DNA from: an uncultured Flavobacteriaceae bacterium
Lineage (GTDB): Bacteria; Bacteroidota; Bacteroidia; Flavobacteriales; Flavobacteriaceae
Direction of reading: 5' to 3'
Length of the DNA: 49,595 nucleotides
Assembly (NCBI GenBank): GCA_947503105.1
Contig: CANNCM010000009.1
Span: 1-49,595, forward strand
The notes beneath the pieces were generated by a model. That model had not been told where the DNA came from and did not search any database. It saw nothing but the letters and a program-made list of their open reading frames with translations. This document shows positions 25,649 to 33,746 of the stretch, piece by piece; positions within the stretch are counted from its first letter, which is position 1; every line of letters starts with the position of its first letter. Both the position numbers and the translations under genes were made by a program.

Positions 25649-26175
25649 TAGTCGAGATATAATTCAATAAGACCAGGAGGTGTTTTTACCGATATAATTT
25701 TGGCTTTGCGGTCTAGATGAGTAATAATTTCATCGTTGATGGGAATTAAAATTTCTTTTCCATTATGATTAATTTCGAACAAGGCTTGACTTGTTGTGTC
25801 ATTTACAGCTGTAATTTGTCCAACAAGGCCAAAATTTTCATCAATCACTTGAAATCCTATAATTTCGTGATAATAAAAGGTGTTGCCCTCAAGTTTTGGT
25901 AAAAGTTCGAGCGGTAGGTATAAGTCTTTTTTTAGGAGTTGATCTGCCTCATTTTCATTAGAAACATCCTCGAGTTTAAGTCGGAGTAAATCCGATTTAT
26001 GCAGTTGGGATTTTTCGACAAAATAAGGAATCAAGCTATTGTTGATTTCTATAAACAAAGCGTCTAGATGTTCATATAAATCTGGTTGATCGGTGTCAAG
26101 TTTCGCCAAAAGTTCACCTTTGAAACTGTACTTTTTCACAATCTTACCAAGATAAAAACACTCTTTTTTTTCCAT
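25648..26175 (-). CDS. rimM: 16S rRNA processing protein RimM
   Basis: A 175-aa ribosome maturation factor that assists 30S head assembly. The N-terminal RimM domain opens FYLGKIVKKYSFKGELLAKLD, and the C-terminal PRC-barrel begins YYHEIIGFQVIDENFGLVG and ends with ISVKTPPGLIELYLD. The trmN6-like gene overlaps it by one base. It lies 60 bp downstream of rpsP with a terminator hairpin between them, so its expression may depend on read-through. Confidence 0.93.
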   Translation of the reverse strand: MEKKECFYLGKIVKKYSFKGELLAKLDTDQPDLYEHLDALFIEINNSLIPYFVEKSQLHKSDLLRLKLEDVSNENEADQLLKKDLYLPLELLPKLEGNTFYYHEIIGFQVIDENFGLVGQITAVNDTTSQALFEINHNGKEILIPINDEIITHLDRKAKIISVKTPPGLIELYLD

Positions 26176-26183
26176 AAAATATC

Positions 26184-26213
26184 AAAAAAAAACCTGACTG
26201 TAAAGTCAGGTTT
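26184..26213 (-). terminator. Terminator or attenuator between rpsP and rimM
   Basis: Arms AAACCTGACT (26190-26199) and AGTCAGGTTT (26204-26213) with a 4-nt loop; read on the minus strand, the hairpin is followed by a run of T (complement of A-run 26184-26192). It lies 22 nt after the rpsP stop and 8 nt before the rimM start codon. Confidence 0.85.
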
Positions 26214-26235
26214 AAAGGTATAAAAAATAAATGTT

Positions 26236-26766
26236 TTATTCTTCTTCGTTTGAAGATTCTGCAGCACTTTCAGCGGCAACTTCGTCTTCAACAACTTCTT
26301 CAACAACTTCTTCTACTGCAGGTGCAGCGGCAGCAATTCGAGCTTCATTGGCTGCTTTTTCGGCAGCAAATGCTTTAGCTTCCTCAGCTTCTTTAGCTTT
26401 CTGGAGGTCTGATTTTTTTGCGTCAACTTTGGCTTGCTTTTCTGCAACCCAAGCTTGGAATTTTTCCTCCGCTTGTTCTTCAGTTAAAGCGCCTTTTTTC
26501 ACGCCACCAGCAAGGTGTTTTTTTAATAAAACGCCTTCATGAGACAAAAGCGTACGCGTTGTGTCTGTGGGTTGAGCACCATTTTCTAACCATTTTACTG
26601 CACTATCAACATTAAGGTCAATTTGTGCTGGGTTGGTGTTAGGATTGTATGTTCCTAATTTTTCGAGAAAACGTCCATCTCTTTTTGAGCGCGAATCCGC
26701 AGCAACAATCCAATAGAATGGTTTTCCTTTTTTTCCGTGTCTTTGTAATCTTAGTTTTACAGGCAT
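26236..26766 (-). CDS. rpsP: 30S ribosomal protein S16 with C-terminal extension
   Basis: A 176-aa S16. The ribosomal domain is [31 protein letters not shown] (positions 2-32 of the protein) with the YNPNTNP and ALTEEQ blocks up to about residue 100. Bacterial S16 is usually 80-90 aa; here the last 75 residues are an Ala/Glu/Lys-rich helix, a feature seen in Bacteroidota. The frame continues to a TTG at 26814, but that TTG belongs to the -7 box, so ATG at 26766 is the start. Confidence 0.95.
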   Translation of the reverse strand: MPVKLRLQRHGKKGKPFYWIVAADSRSKRDGRFLEKLGTYNPNTNPAQIDLNVDSAVKWLENGAQPTDTTRTLLSHEGVLLKKHLAGGVKKGALTEEQAEEKFQAWVAEKQAKVDAKKSDLQKAKEAEEAKAFAAEKAANEARIAAAAPAVEEVVEEVVEDEVAAESAAESSNEEE

Positions 26767-26811
26767 AAAAATTAATTTGTGAGGTTCTCGACCTCTGTTA
26801 TTAATGAGCGG

Positions 26812-26819
26812 CAAATATA
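26812..26819 (-). promoter_or_regulatory. -7 box TATATTTG of rpsP
   Basis: On the minus strand TATATTTG lies 45 nt before the ATG at 26766, with a TTG 16 nt upstream of it. The leader is long enough to hold autoregulatory structure, but none is obvious. Confidence 0.6.
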
Positions 26820-26858
26820 CTATAAATTTTCAATACAAAAACATTCATTTATTTTTTA

Positions 26859-26866
26859 TATTTTTG
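26859..26866 (+). promoter_or_regulatory. -7 box TATTTTTG of lipoprotein gene
   Basis: TATTTTTG lies 45 nt before the ATG at 26912, divergent from the rpsP promoter. Confidence 0.5.
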
Positions 26867-26911
26867 AGCTATTATTAATATGAAATACCCATCTCATAAA
26901 TCAAATAAACT

Positions 26912-27388
26912 ATGAAGTATTTTGCGCTTGCTTTGCTGTTCACCTTTTCTTTTTTTGGTTGTCAAGACGATATTCAAACCAGTAACCCAACTCTGCAAGG
27001 TTTGCAGCATGGTGACTTTAGATGGCGATCGACTTCCCGCTCGGCTACGGTTGATGCATTAGGACAACTCACTATAACTGGAACCGACGGATATGGAACC
27101 ATGACAATTATGTTGCCAGAATTAACCATTGGGACCTATATTTTAGGTAAAGATAAAGCTCCCACAATCACATTTATTGAAGAAAATACCATTTACTCTA
27201 CTCAAAACAACGGTGAAGAATACCCTGTTTACTTAAGTGACGGTAGAGTTGAAATTGAAGAAATAAATGCCGAAACCAAAATGTTGAAAGGTGCATTTTA
27301 CTTCAATTCTTACGATAGCACGGGTACAAAATACTTGAACTTTTCTGAAGGCATCTTTTATAATTTGAGCTATAGGACTGAGGAGTAA
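26912..27388 (+). CDS. Hypothetical lipoprotein, DUF6252-like
   Basis: A 158-aa lipoprotein; signal MKYFALALLFTFSFFGC with the lipidated Cys at 17. The mature part reads as one small beta-rich domain: GDFRWRSTSRSATVDALGQL, then LTITGTDGYGTMTIMLPEL, then GAFYFNSYDSTGTKYLNFSEG. This order recalls the DUF6252 family, common in Bacteroidota, but I am not certain. It is transcribed alone, between rpsP (divergent) and dnaE. Function unknown. Confidence 0.75.
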   Translation: MKYFALALLFTFSFFGCQDDIQTSNPTLQGLQHGDFRWRSTSRSATVDALGQLTITGTDGYGTMTIMLPELTIGTYILGKDKAPTITFIEENTIYSTQNNGEEYPVYLSDGRVEIEEINAETKMLKGAFYFNSYDSTGTKYLNFSEGIFYNLSYRTEE

Positions 27389-27667
27389 AGAGACTTACTT
27401 ATTATTTACCCTTTCTCAGATGCTGAAACATATTTCTCGTAACATTCATCAAAAAAACAACTATTGTTGGTCACACTGAACTTGTTTCAGTGTCTATAAA
27501 CATGAATCTTGCAGTAGCGGAGGTATTTAAACACATAAAATCCTAAAAAATCACTTTTTAAAAAAAAAAGCAGTGTTTTTATTGTTCATAAATCCTTAAA
27601 AAAAGCCGAGCTATAATCTTAAAATAATTCTATATTTAGAGTTCTATTTTAAGCACAAATTGTAGCC
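27389..27667. other. Intergenic region before dnaE
   Basis: A 279-bp spacer with a REP-like hairpin at 27473-27493, poly-A/T tracts near 27550-27600 and a near-consensus TATATTTA box at 27631-27638 that may serve dnaE. No ORF of note is present. Confidence 0.6.
27473..27493. repeat. REP-like hairpin, ACACTGAA arms
   Basis: ACACTGAA (27473-27480), loop CTTGT, TTCAGTGT (27486-27493), a perfect 8-bp hairpin within GGTCACACTGAACTTG. This resembles the GTCA-CACTGAG-type intergenic hairpins that recur in Flavobacteriia. A second related hairpin is at 48650-48674. Confidence 0.55.
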
Positions 27668-30600
27668 ATGTATTTAATCTTTGATACCGAAACCACAGGC
27701 CTTCCCAAACGTTGGAATGCTCCTATAACGGACACCGACAATTGGCCACGTTGTATCCAAATTGCATGGCAATTGCATGACGACATGGGCCATTGCATCG
27801 AGCATCAAGATTTTCTTATCCGCCCCGAGGGTTTCAATATTCCTTACGATGCCGAAAAAATTCATGGTATTTCTACAGCGCTAGCCACAGAGCAAGGCGA
27901 AGAATTGCAAGTTGTTCTCGACGCATTTAATACAGCACTTTCCAAAGCCAAATTTGTTGTGGGTCAGAATGTTGGTTTCGATCTAAATATTATGGGCTGC
28001 GAATACCACCGTTTGGCAGTTGAAACACCGCTCAACAGTATGCCTGTTTTAGATACCTGTACCGAAACCACGGCGCGTCTTTGTCAGTTGCCAGGAGGAC
28101 GTGGCGGTAAATTCAAATTACCCACGCTTACGGAGTTGCATCAGTTCTTATTCCAAACACCATTTGCAGAAGCCCACAATGCCACTGCCGATGTAGAGGC
28201 AACTACACGTTGTTTTTTTGAACTGCTTAGAAAAGGGGTTTTTACCCCGGATGAATTGCAGTCTTCACCAGAATACATTCAAGAGTTCAAAGCGCAACAT
28301 CCTACTCCAATTGCGCCTATTGGTCTCAAGCATATCAACCTAAAAGAGGCCACCGCACTTATCGCTGCGAAAGCCCAAAAAGAAACTCAATCAACTCAAG
28401 CGACCCAATACACTGCTGGCATTCCTGAGGAGTTGAGTGATGCCACCATGGCACATTTGCACAACCATTCTCAATTTTCAATTTTGCAGTCGACAATCAG
28501 CATAAAAAAATTAGTGGCTGCCACCGCAAAACACCAAATGCCTGCCGTTGCGCTTACCGACCATGGGAACATGATGGGTGCTTTTCATTTTGTTAAAGAA
28601 ATAGGGAACTACAATAAAGGATTACAACAACAAAAATTGGATGCCGAAACAAAAGGAGAACCTTTTGAAGCAACTCCGATAAAAGCCATTGTGGGTTGCG
28701 AATTTTTTGTTTGTGAAGATCATACCAATAAGTCACAAAAAGATAATGGGTATCAAATTGTCTTTTTGGCTAAATCCAAAAAAGGCTATGAAAATCTGGT
28801 AAAAATGTCTTCCATTGCGTTTACAGATGGATTTTATTATGTTCCTAGAATTGATCGTAAGATTGTAGAACAATATAAAGAAGATTTAATTGTGCTTACA
28901 GGAAATCTTTATGGTGAAGTGCCTTCAAAAATATTAAATGTTGGTGAAAAACAAGCCGAAGAGGCATTGTTATGGTGGAAAACACAGTTTCAAGAGGATT
29001 TATACATAGAGTTGATGCGTCACGGTCAAGAGGATGAAGACCGTGTCAATCCTGTACTGATTCAATTTGCGCAACAGAACAGAGTCAAATTAGTGGCGAC
29101 CAATAACACCTATTATGTTGATCAAACTGAAGCCAATGCCCACGATATTTTGTTGTGTGTCAAAGATGGTGAAAAACAAGCCACCCCTATAGGCCGTGGA
29201 CGTGGGTATAGATATGGTCTTACAAATCAAGAGTATTTTTTCAAATCTTCAACAGAGATGAAAGAATTGTTTAAAGATGTACCAGAGGCCATCCTAAACA
29301 TTCAAGAAGTTATTGATAAAATTGAGCCTTTTGAATTGGCTAGAGATGTATTGCTTCCAAAATTTGAAATTCCAAAAGAATTTATACATGAATCGGATGC
29401 CTTGGAAGGCACCAATCATGGTGAAAACGCCTACCTGAGACATTTGACATATGAAGGCGCCAAAAAACGCTATGGAACACTAACAGACGAAATCAAAGAA
29501 CGTTTAGATTTTGAACTTCAAACCATTGAAAAAACAGGATATCCAGGGTATTTTTTGATTGTGGAAGACTTTATTCGCGAAGCGCGAAATATGGATGTTT
29601 CTGTGGGGCCAGGCCGGGGTTCTGCAGCAGGGTCGGTTGTGGCCTACTGCCTTTGGATCACCAATATAGACCCCATCAAGTACGATTTACTTTTTGAGCG
29701 CTTTCTCAATCCAGATCGTGTCAGTATGCCTGATATCGATATCGATTTTGACGACGAAGGGCGTAGTCGTGTGATGGATTATGTTATTAATAAATATGGT
29801 TCAAATCAAGTAGCACAAATTATAACTTATGGAACCATGGCAGCCAAATCCTCAATTAGAGATACTGCTCGTGTCTTGGATTTACCGCTAGGTGATGCAG
29901 ACCGCATTGCGAAATTGGTGCCCAATATGTCTAAACTCAACAAAATTTTTGGTGTTGACGAAAAAGTACTCAAACAAAAATTTCGTGCAGAGGATATGGA
30001 GCTTATTAATCAATTGCTCAATATTTCTGAGGGGGATGATTTGGAAGCAGAAACTGTCAATCAAGCGAAAGTCTTGGAAGGTTCACTAAGAAATACAGGA
30101 ATTCACGCTTGTGGGGTGATCATTACTCCAGGTGATATCACCAATTATGTGCCTATCGCTACTGCAAAGGATTCAGATTTATATGTGACTCAATTTGACA
30201 ACTCGGTGGTTGAAGATGCAGGTTTGTTGAAAATGGATTTTTTGGGGTTAAAAACATTAACACTCATAAAAGACACAGTAAAAATTGTCAAAGCCAAGCA
30301 TAATATCGCCTTAGATCCCGAAAATTTTCCTTTAGATGACGAAGCCACTTACGAATTGTTTCAGCGTGGAGAAACAGTTGGAATATTTCAATATGAATCA
30401 CCAGGAATGCAAAAACATATGCGGGATTTGAAGCCTACTGTTTTTGCCGATTTAATTGCCATGAATGCACTGTATCGCCCTGGACCATTGGAATATATTC
30501 CAAGTTTTATTCGTAGAAAACATGGTGATGAAGAAATCACTTATGACCTTCCAGAAATGGAAGACTATCTGAAAGAAACTTATGGAATTACAGTATATCA

Positions 30601-32053
30601 AGAGCAAGTAATGCTACTGTCACAAAAACTCGCAGATTTCACAAAAGGCGAAGCCGATGTTTTGCGGAAAGCTATGGGGAAAAAGCAAAAGGCAGTACTT
30701 GATAAAATGAAACCAAAGTTCATCCAACAGGCGAGTTCCAAGGGCTTGGATCCTGAAAAATTAGAAAAAATATGGACTGATTGGGAGAAATTTGCAAGTT
30801 ATGCTTTCAATAAGTCACATTCGACATGTTACGCTTGGATTGCCTATCAAACAGCCTATCTAAAAGCGCACTATCCCGCAGAATATATGGCAGCCGTATT
30901 GTCCAATAATATGAACGATATTAAGCAGGTGACCTTTTTTATGGAAGAAGCTAAGCGCATGAAACTCAATGTTTTGGGTCCCGATGTCAATGAAAGTTAT
31001 TATAAATTTTCTGTAAATAAAGACAATGCCATCCGCTTTGGTATGGGAGCCATCAAGGGGGTAGGGCATGGTGCTGTAAAAACAATTGTTGAAGAACGAA
31101 AAAAAGATGGCGGATACCGTTCTATTTTCGATTTAGCTAAGCGTATAGATTTGCGTTCGGCCAACAAAAAAGCGTTTGAAAATTTAGCTAATGCGGGCGG
31201 GTTTGATTGTTTTGCCAACACACATAGGGCACAATATTTTTACGATGAAGGCGATGGGGTGACGTTTTTGGAAAAAACGATAAAATTTGCCAACAAGTTT
31301 CAAGAAAACAAAAATTCGGCTCAAGTGAGTTTATTTGGAGAAGCCAGTGAAGTTCAATTCCCAGAGCCCGAACTCCCAGCCTGTGAAAATTGGGGAACAA
31401 TGGAAAAATTGGCTCGTGAAAAAGAAGTTGTAGGGATTTATATTTCTGGACATCCGTTGGATGATTTTCGAATAGAAATGCAGAATTTCTGTAACGGAAC
31501 TGTAGCTTATTTTCAAAATATGACTCCGCTAATCAACAAAGAAATTACTTTTGGTGGGGTCGTTACTGATGTTCAGCACCGTGTGAGCAGACAGGGCAAA
31601 GGTTGGGCCAGTTTCACCATTGAAGACTATACAAATAGCCATGAGTTTAGAATTTTTGGTGAAGAATATCTCAAGTTTAGACATTTTCTGATGCTCAACA
31701 ACTTTGTGTATGTTCGTGCTTTTGTTCGCGAAGGCTGGACCAATAGAGAAACAGGTAAAAAAGGCGAGCCGCGTTTACAGTTCAATAATTTCCAATTGTT
31801 ACATGATGTGATGGATGCTTATGCTAAAAAACTATCGATTCAATTGAATATCAAGGGATTAAATGAACAAAAAATAGCAAAGCTTCAAGATTTGTTGAAA
31901 ATGCACAATGGAAAACACAACCTCAATTTTGTAGTTTATGACGACGACGAGCAATTGAAAGTAGAACTCAAAAGTAGAAAACAAAAAGTACAGATTTCTC
32001 AAGAACTTTTGAACGAACTTCAAAATCAAGATATTTTTTATAAACTCAATTAG
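27668..32053 (+). CDS. dnaE: DNA polymerase III alpha subunit with N-terminal proofreading exonuclease
   Basis: A 1461-aa replicative polymerase. The first 200 residues are a DEDDh 3'-5' exonuclease like DnaQ: YLIFDTETTGLPK (Asp7, Glu9), VVGQNVGFDLNIM and the HNATADVEAT third motif. The PHP domain starts near residue 261 (MAHLHNHSQFSIL, TDHGNMMG). The polymerase palm shows VGPGRGSAAGS and the carboxylates of MPDIDIDFDDEGR (about 687-699). The tau/beta-binding and OB-fold region (GGVVTDVQHRVSRQGKGWASF) lies in the last 250. Ordinary DnaE is near 1160 aa, so the extra length is the exonuclease. This fusion is known in Bacteroidota. Near-consensus box TATATTTA at 27631-27638. Confidence 0.97.
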   Translation: MYLIFDTETTGLPKRWNAPITDTDNWPRCIQIAWQLHDDMGHCIEHQDFLIRPEGFNIPYDAEKIHGISTALATEQGEELQVVLDAFNTALSKAKFVVGQNVGFDLNIMGCEYHRLAVETPLNSMPVLDTCTETTARLCQLPGGRGGKFKLPTLTELHQFLFQTPFAEAHNATADVEATTRCFFELLRKGVFTPDELQSSPEYIQEFKAQHPTPIAPIGLKHINLKEATALIAAKAQKETQSTQATQYTAGIPEELSDATMAHLHNHSQFSILQSTISIKKLVAATAKHQMPAVALTDHGNMMGAFHFVKEIGNYNKGLQQQKLDAETKGEPFEATPIKAIVGCEFFVCEDHTNKSQKDNGYQIVFLAKSKKGYENLVKMSSIAFTDGFYYVPRIDRKIVEQYKEDLIVLTGNLYGEVPSKILNVGEKQAEEALLWWKTQFQEDLYIELMRHGQEDEDRVNPVLIQFAQQNRVKLVATNNTYYVDQTEANAHDILLCVKDGEKQATPIGRGRGYRYGLTNQEYFFKSSTEMKELFKDVPEAILNIQEVIDKIEPFELARDVLLPKFEIPKEFIHESDALEGTNHGENAYLRHLTYEGAKKRYGTLTDEIKERLDFELQTIEKTGYPGYFLIVEDFIREARNMDVSVGPGRGSAAGSVVAYCLWITNIDPIKYDLLFERFLNPDRVSMPDIDIDFDDEGRSRVMDYVINKYGSNQVAQIITYGTMAAKSSIRDTARVLDLPLGDADRIAKLVPNMSKLNKIFGVDEKVLKQKFRAEDMELINQLLNISEGDDLEAETVNQAKVLEGSLRNTGIHACGVIITPGDITNYVPIATAKDSDLYVTQFDNSVVEDAGLLKMDFLGLKTLTLIKDTVKIVKAKHNIALDPENFPLDDEATYELFQRGETVGIFQYESPGMQKHMRDLKPTVFADLIAMNALYRPGPLEYIPSFIRRKHGDEEITYDLPEMEDYLKETYGITVYQEQVMLLSQKLADFTKGEADVLRKAMGKKQKAVLDKMKPKFIQQASSKGLDPEKLEKIWTDWEKFASYAFNKSHSTCYAWIAYQTAYLKAHYPAEYMAAVLSNNMNDIKQVTFFMEEAKRMKLNVLGPDVNESYYKFSVNKDNAIRFGMGAIKGVGHGAVKTIVEERKKDGGYRSIFDLAKRIDLRSANKKAFENLANAGGFDCFANTHRAQYFYDEGDGVTFLEKTIKFANKFQENKNSAQVSLFGEASEVQFPEPELPACENWGTMEKLAREKEVVGIYISGHPLDDFRIEMQNFCNGTVAYFQNMTPLINKEITFGGVVTDVQHRVSRQGKGWASFTIEDYTNSHEFRIFGEEYLKFRHFLMLNNFVYVRAFVREGWTNRETGKKGEPRLQFNNFQLLHDVMDAYAKKLSIQLNIKGLNEQKIAKLQDLLKMHNGKHNLNFVVYDDDEQLKVELKSRKQKVQISQELLNELQNQDIFYKLN

Positions 32054-32104
32054 ACATATCAACGTTGTCAATTTCATCATAAGAAAAACAAATTGAACAT
32101 ACGC

Positions 32105-32133
32105 TTGAGAACTCATTTTTTTAATTAAATTTG
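32105..32133 (+). promoter_or_regulatory. trxA promoter, TTG-N18-TAAATTTG
   Basis: A -33 TTG at 32105-32107 and a -7 TAAATTTG at 32126-32133 with 18 nt between, close to the Bacteroidota consensus, 23 nt before the trxA ATG. Confidence 0.7.
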
Positions 32134-32156
32134 TATATACATTAAAACTAAATCTT

Positions 32157-32474
32157 ATGGCATTAGAAATAACAGATGCAAACTTTGAAGAAACAGTACT
32201 AAAAAGCAGCAAACCCGTATTGGTTGATTTTTGGGCAGCTTGGTGTGGGCCTTGCCGCATGGTTGGTCCTATTATAGATGAAATCAGTACCGAGTATGCC
32301 GATAAAGCTGTAGTTGGCAAAGTTGACGTTGATGCAAATCAAGAATTTGCAGCAAAATATGGTGTCCGAAACATCCCTACAGTATTGGTATTTCAAAACG
32401 GAGAAGTTGTTGGACGTCAAGTTGGTGTTGCACCAAAAGCAAGTTACACAGAAGCGATTGACGCCTTGTTGTAA
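32157..32474 (+). CDS. trxA: Thioredoxin
   Basis: A 105-aa thioredoxin with active site WCGPC (Cys30, Cys33) in VLVDFWAAWCGPCRM, the cis-proline segment VRNIPTVLVFQNGEVV and the standard length. Cytoplasmic disulfide reductase. It has its own promoter and a strong terminator just after it, so it is monocistronic. Confidence 0.97.
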   Translation: MALEITDANFEETVLKSSKPVLVDFWAAWCGPCRMVGPIIDEISTEYADKAVVGKVDVDANQEFAAKYGVRNIPTVLVFQNGEVVGRQVGVAPKASYTEAIDALL

Positions 32475-32499
32475 ATTGTACTTTTAAATATTAAATATG

Positions 32500-32530
32500 A
32501 AAAGGTTTGCCCATGTGGCGAACCTTTTTT
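32500..32530 (+). terminator. Terminator after trxA
   Basis: Arms AAAAGGTTTGCC (32500-32511) and GGCGAACCTTTT (from 32517) with one G-T pair, loop CATGT, and a T-run to 32530. It ends 13 nt before the DUF58 start codon. Confidence 0.85.
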
Positions 32531-32543
32531 AGTTTAGAGCATC

Positions 32544-33473
32544 ATGAGTTTTCAAAACGAAAATCAAAAGAATACAAAATTCTCCAATTTTGATCTTCTC
32601 GCACAGTCTATTGTTGAGGGGTTTATTTCTGGTATGCACAAAAGTCCTTTTCATGGATTTTCTGCAGAGTTTGCCGAGCATAAAATGTATAACAACGGCG
32701 ACAGTACCCGACATATCGATTGGAAACTTTTTGCAAAAACGGATAAACTCTACACGAAGCGCTTTGATGAAGAAACGAATATGCGTTGTCATATCATTTT
32801 AGACCTTAGTTCTTCTATGTATTATCCATGTCGGAAAGAGCATTTAGATTTGGAATACAACAAAGTGGAATTTTCTGCATTGGCATCGGCGGCATTGCTT
32901 CAAATTTTAAAAAAACAGCGTGATGCTGCTGGATTGAGTTTATATGCAAAGGATTATCAATTTTATGCCCCCGAAAAAGGAAATGAACGTCATTTTCATA
33001 TGTTGTTTAGTAAACTACAAGCCACAACAACGACTATTCCAAAACAATCTACAACAAAAACTTACGAGGTTTTACATCAAATTGCAGAGCAAATGCATCG
33101 GCGTTCTATGCTTATATTATTTACAGATATGTTTCAATCGGAAATGGAATCAAAACAGTTGTTTGAAGCATTGCGTCATTTGAAATATAACAAGCATGAA
33201 TTGATTCTTTTTCATGTTTTTGATAAAAAAACAGAATACGATTTTGACTTCAGCAACACACCAAAACGTTTTGTCGATGTAGAAACAGGGGCTTCTGTTG
33301 ATGTTTTTCCAAAATCTGTTCAAGAAAGTTACACCAAAGCATTGGCCAATTATTTCAATGAATTGAAGCTAAAATGCGATCAATATAAAATAAATTATGT
33401 GCCAGCCGATGTGCGTGAGGGCTTTGATAAAATTATGATGACATTCTTTGAAAAGCGCCATAAATTTTTGTAA
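32544..33473 (+). CDS. DUF58 domain protein (von Willebrand factor A-like)
   Basis: A 309-aa protein with the DUF58 signature: FHGFSAEFAEHKMYNNGDSTRHIDWKLFA followed by FDEETNMRC and a vWA-type metal site, IILDLSSSMYYP (D-x-S-x-S). DUF58 proteins usually pair with MoxR ATPases; no MoxR gene is in view. It may help assemble a membrane or aerotolerance (Bat-like) complex; this is inference. It starts 14 nt after the trxA terminator, and the only promoter may be read-through or lie in the terminator region. tRNA-Asp follows. Confidence 0.88.
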   Translation: MSFQNENQKNTKFSNFDLLAQSIVEGFISGMHKSPFHGFSAEFAEHKMYNNGDSTRHIDWKLFAKTDKLYTKRFDEETNMRCHIILDLSSSMYYPCRKEHLDLEYNKVEFSALASAALLQILKKQRDAAGLSLYAKDYQFYAPEKGNERHFHMLFSKLQATTTTIPKQSTTKTYEVLHQIAEQMHRRSMLILFTDMFQSEMESKQLFEALRHLKYNKHELILFHVFDKKTEYDFDFSNTPKRFVDVETGASVDVFPKSVQESYTKALANYFNELKLKCDQYKINYVPADVREGFDKIMMTFFEKRHKFL

Positions 33474-33491
33474 AAAAATAAATAAAAAACA

Positions 33492-33522
33492 TTTGCCGTA
33501 TTAAAAATGCAATGTATATTTG
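33492..33522 (+). promoter_or_regulatory. tRNA-Asp promoter, TTTG-N19-TATATTTG
   Basis: TTTG (33492-33495) and TATATTTG (33515-33522) are separated by 19 nt, the consensus Bacteroidota spacing, 17 nt before the tRNA. Confidence 0.75.
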
Positions 33523-33539
33523 CAATCGCTTTAAGCAAC

Positions 33540-33613
33540 GGTTTGGTAGTTCAGTTGGTTAGAATACCTGCCTGTCACGCAGGGGGTCGCGGGTTCGAGT
33601 CCCGTCCAGACCG
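33540..33613 (+). tRNA. tRNA-Asp (anticodon GTC)
   Basis: A 74-nt cloverleaf. Acceptor stem GGTTTGG pairs with CCAGACC (one G-T pair). The anticodon arm is CCTGC-CTGTCAC-GCAGG with GTC in the loop. The T arm CGGGTTCGAGTCCCG carries TTCGA. The discriminator is G at 33613 and CCA is not encoded. Confidence 0.97.
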
Positions 33614-33737
33614 CAAAATACTTTTAGCAAAACACAAAAAGTATTAAAAAATGTTGTGTTGAGGTAATCCAAAGGATTACCCGTGGTTTGACAAAACCAG
33701 TGAGAAGCTTTCCTGTAAAACGGAGGGCTTTTTTTAT
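33614..33737 (+). ncRNA. Structured trailer after tRNA-Asp, possible small RNA
   Basis: Between the tRNA and the photolyase lie a perfect 7-bp hairpin, GTAATCC-AAA-GGATTAC (33664-33680), and a terminator-like hairpin at 33705-33730. It is either the tRNA trailer or a separate small RNA. No promoter of its own is seen. Confidence 0.35.
33705..33737 (+). terminator. Terminator after tRNA-Asp
   Basis: Arms AAGCTTTCC (33705-33713) and GGAGGGCTT (33722-33730) form 9 pairs including two G-T, loop TGTAAAAC, followed by a T-run. It lies 10 nt before the stop of the convergent photolyase gene. Confidence 0.75.
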
Positions 33738-33746
33738 TTTTTAGCG

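Noticed and set aside
26767-26814. TTG start giving a 192-residue S16
   Set aside because: The extra 16 residues come from the promoter and leader; S16 proteins begin M-x-V-K-L-R.
32054-32156. Small RNA between dnaE and trxA
   Set aside because: Only the trxA promoter is visible; no hairpin with a T-run is present.
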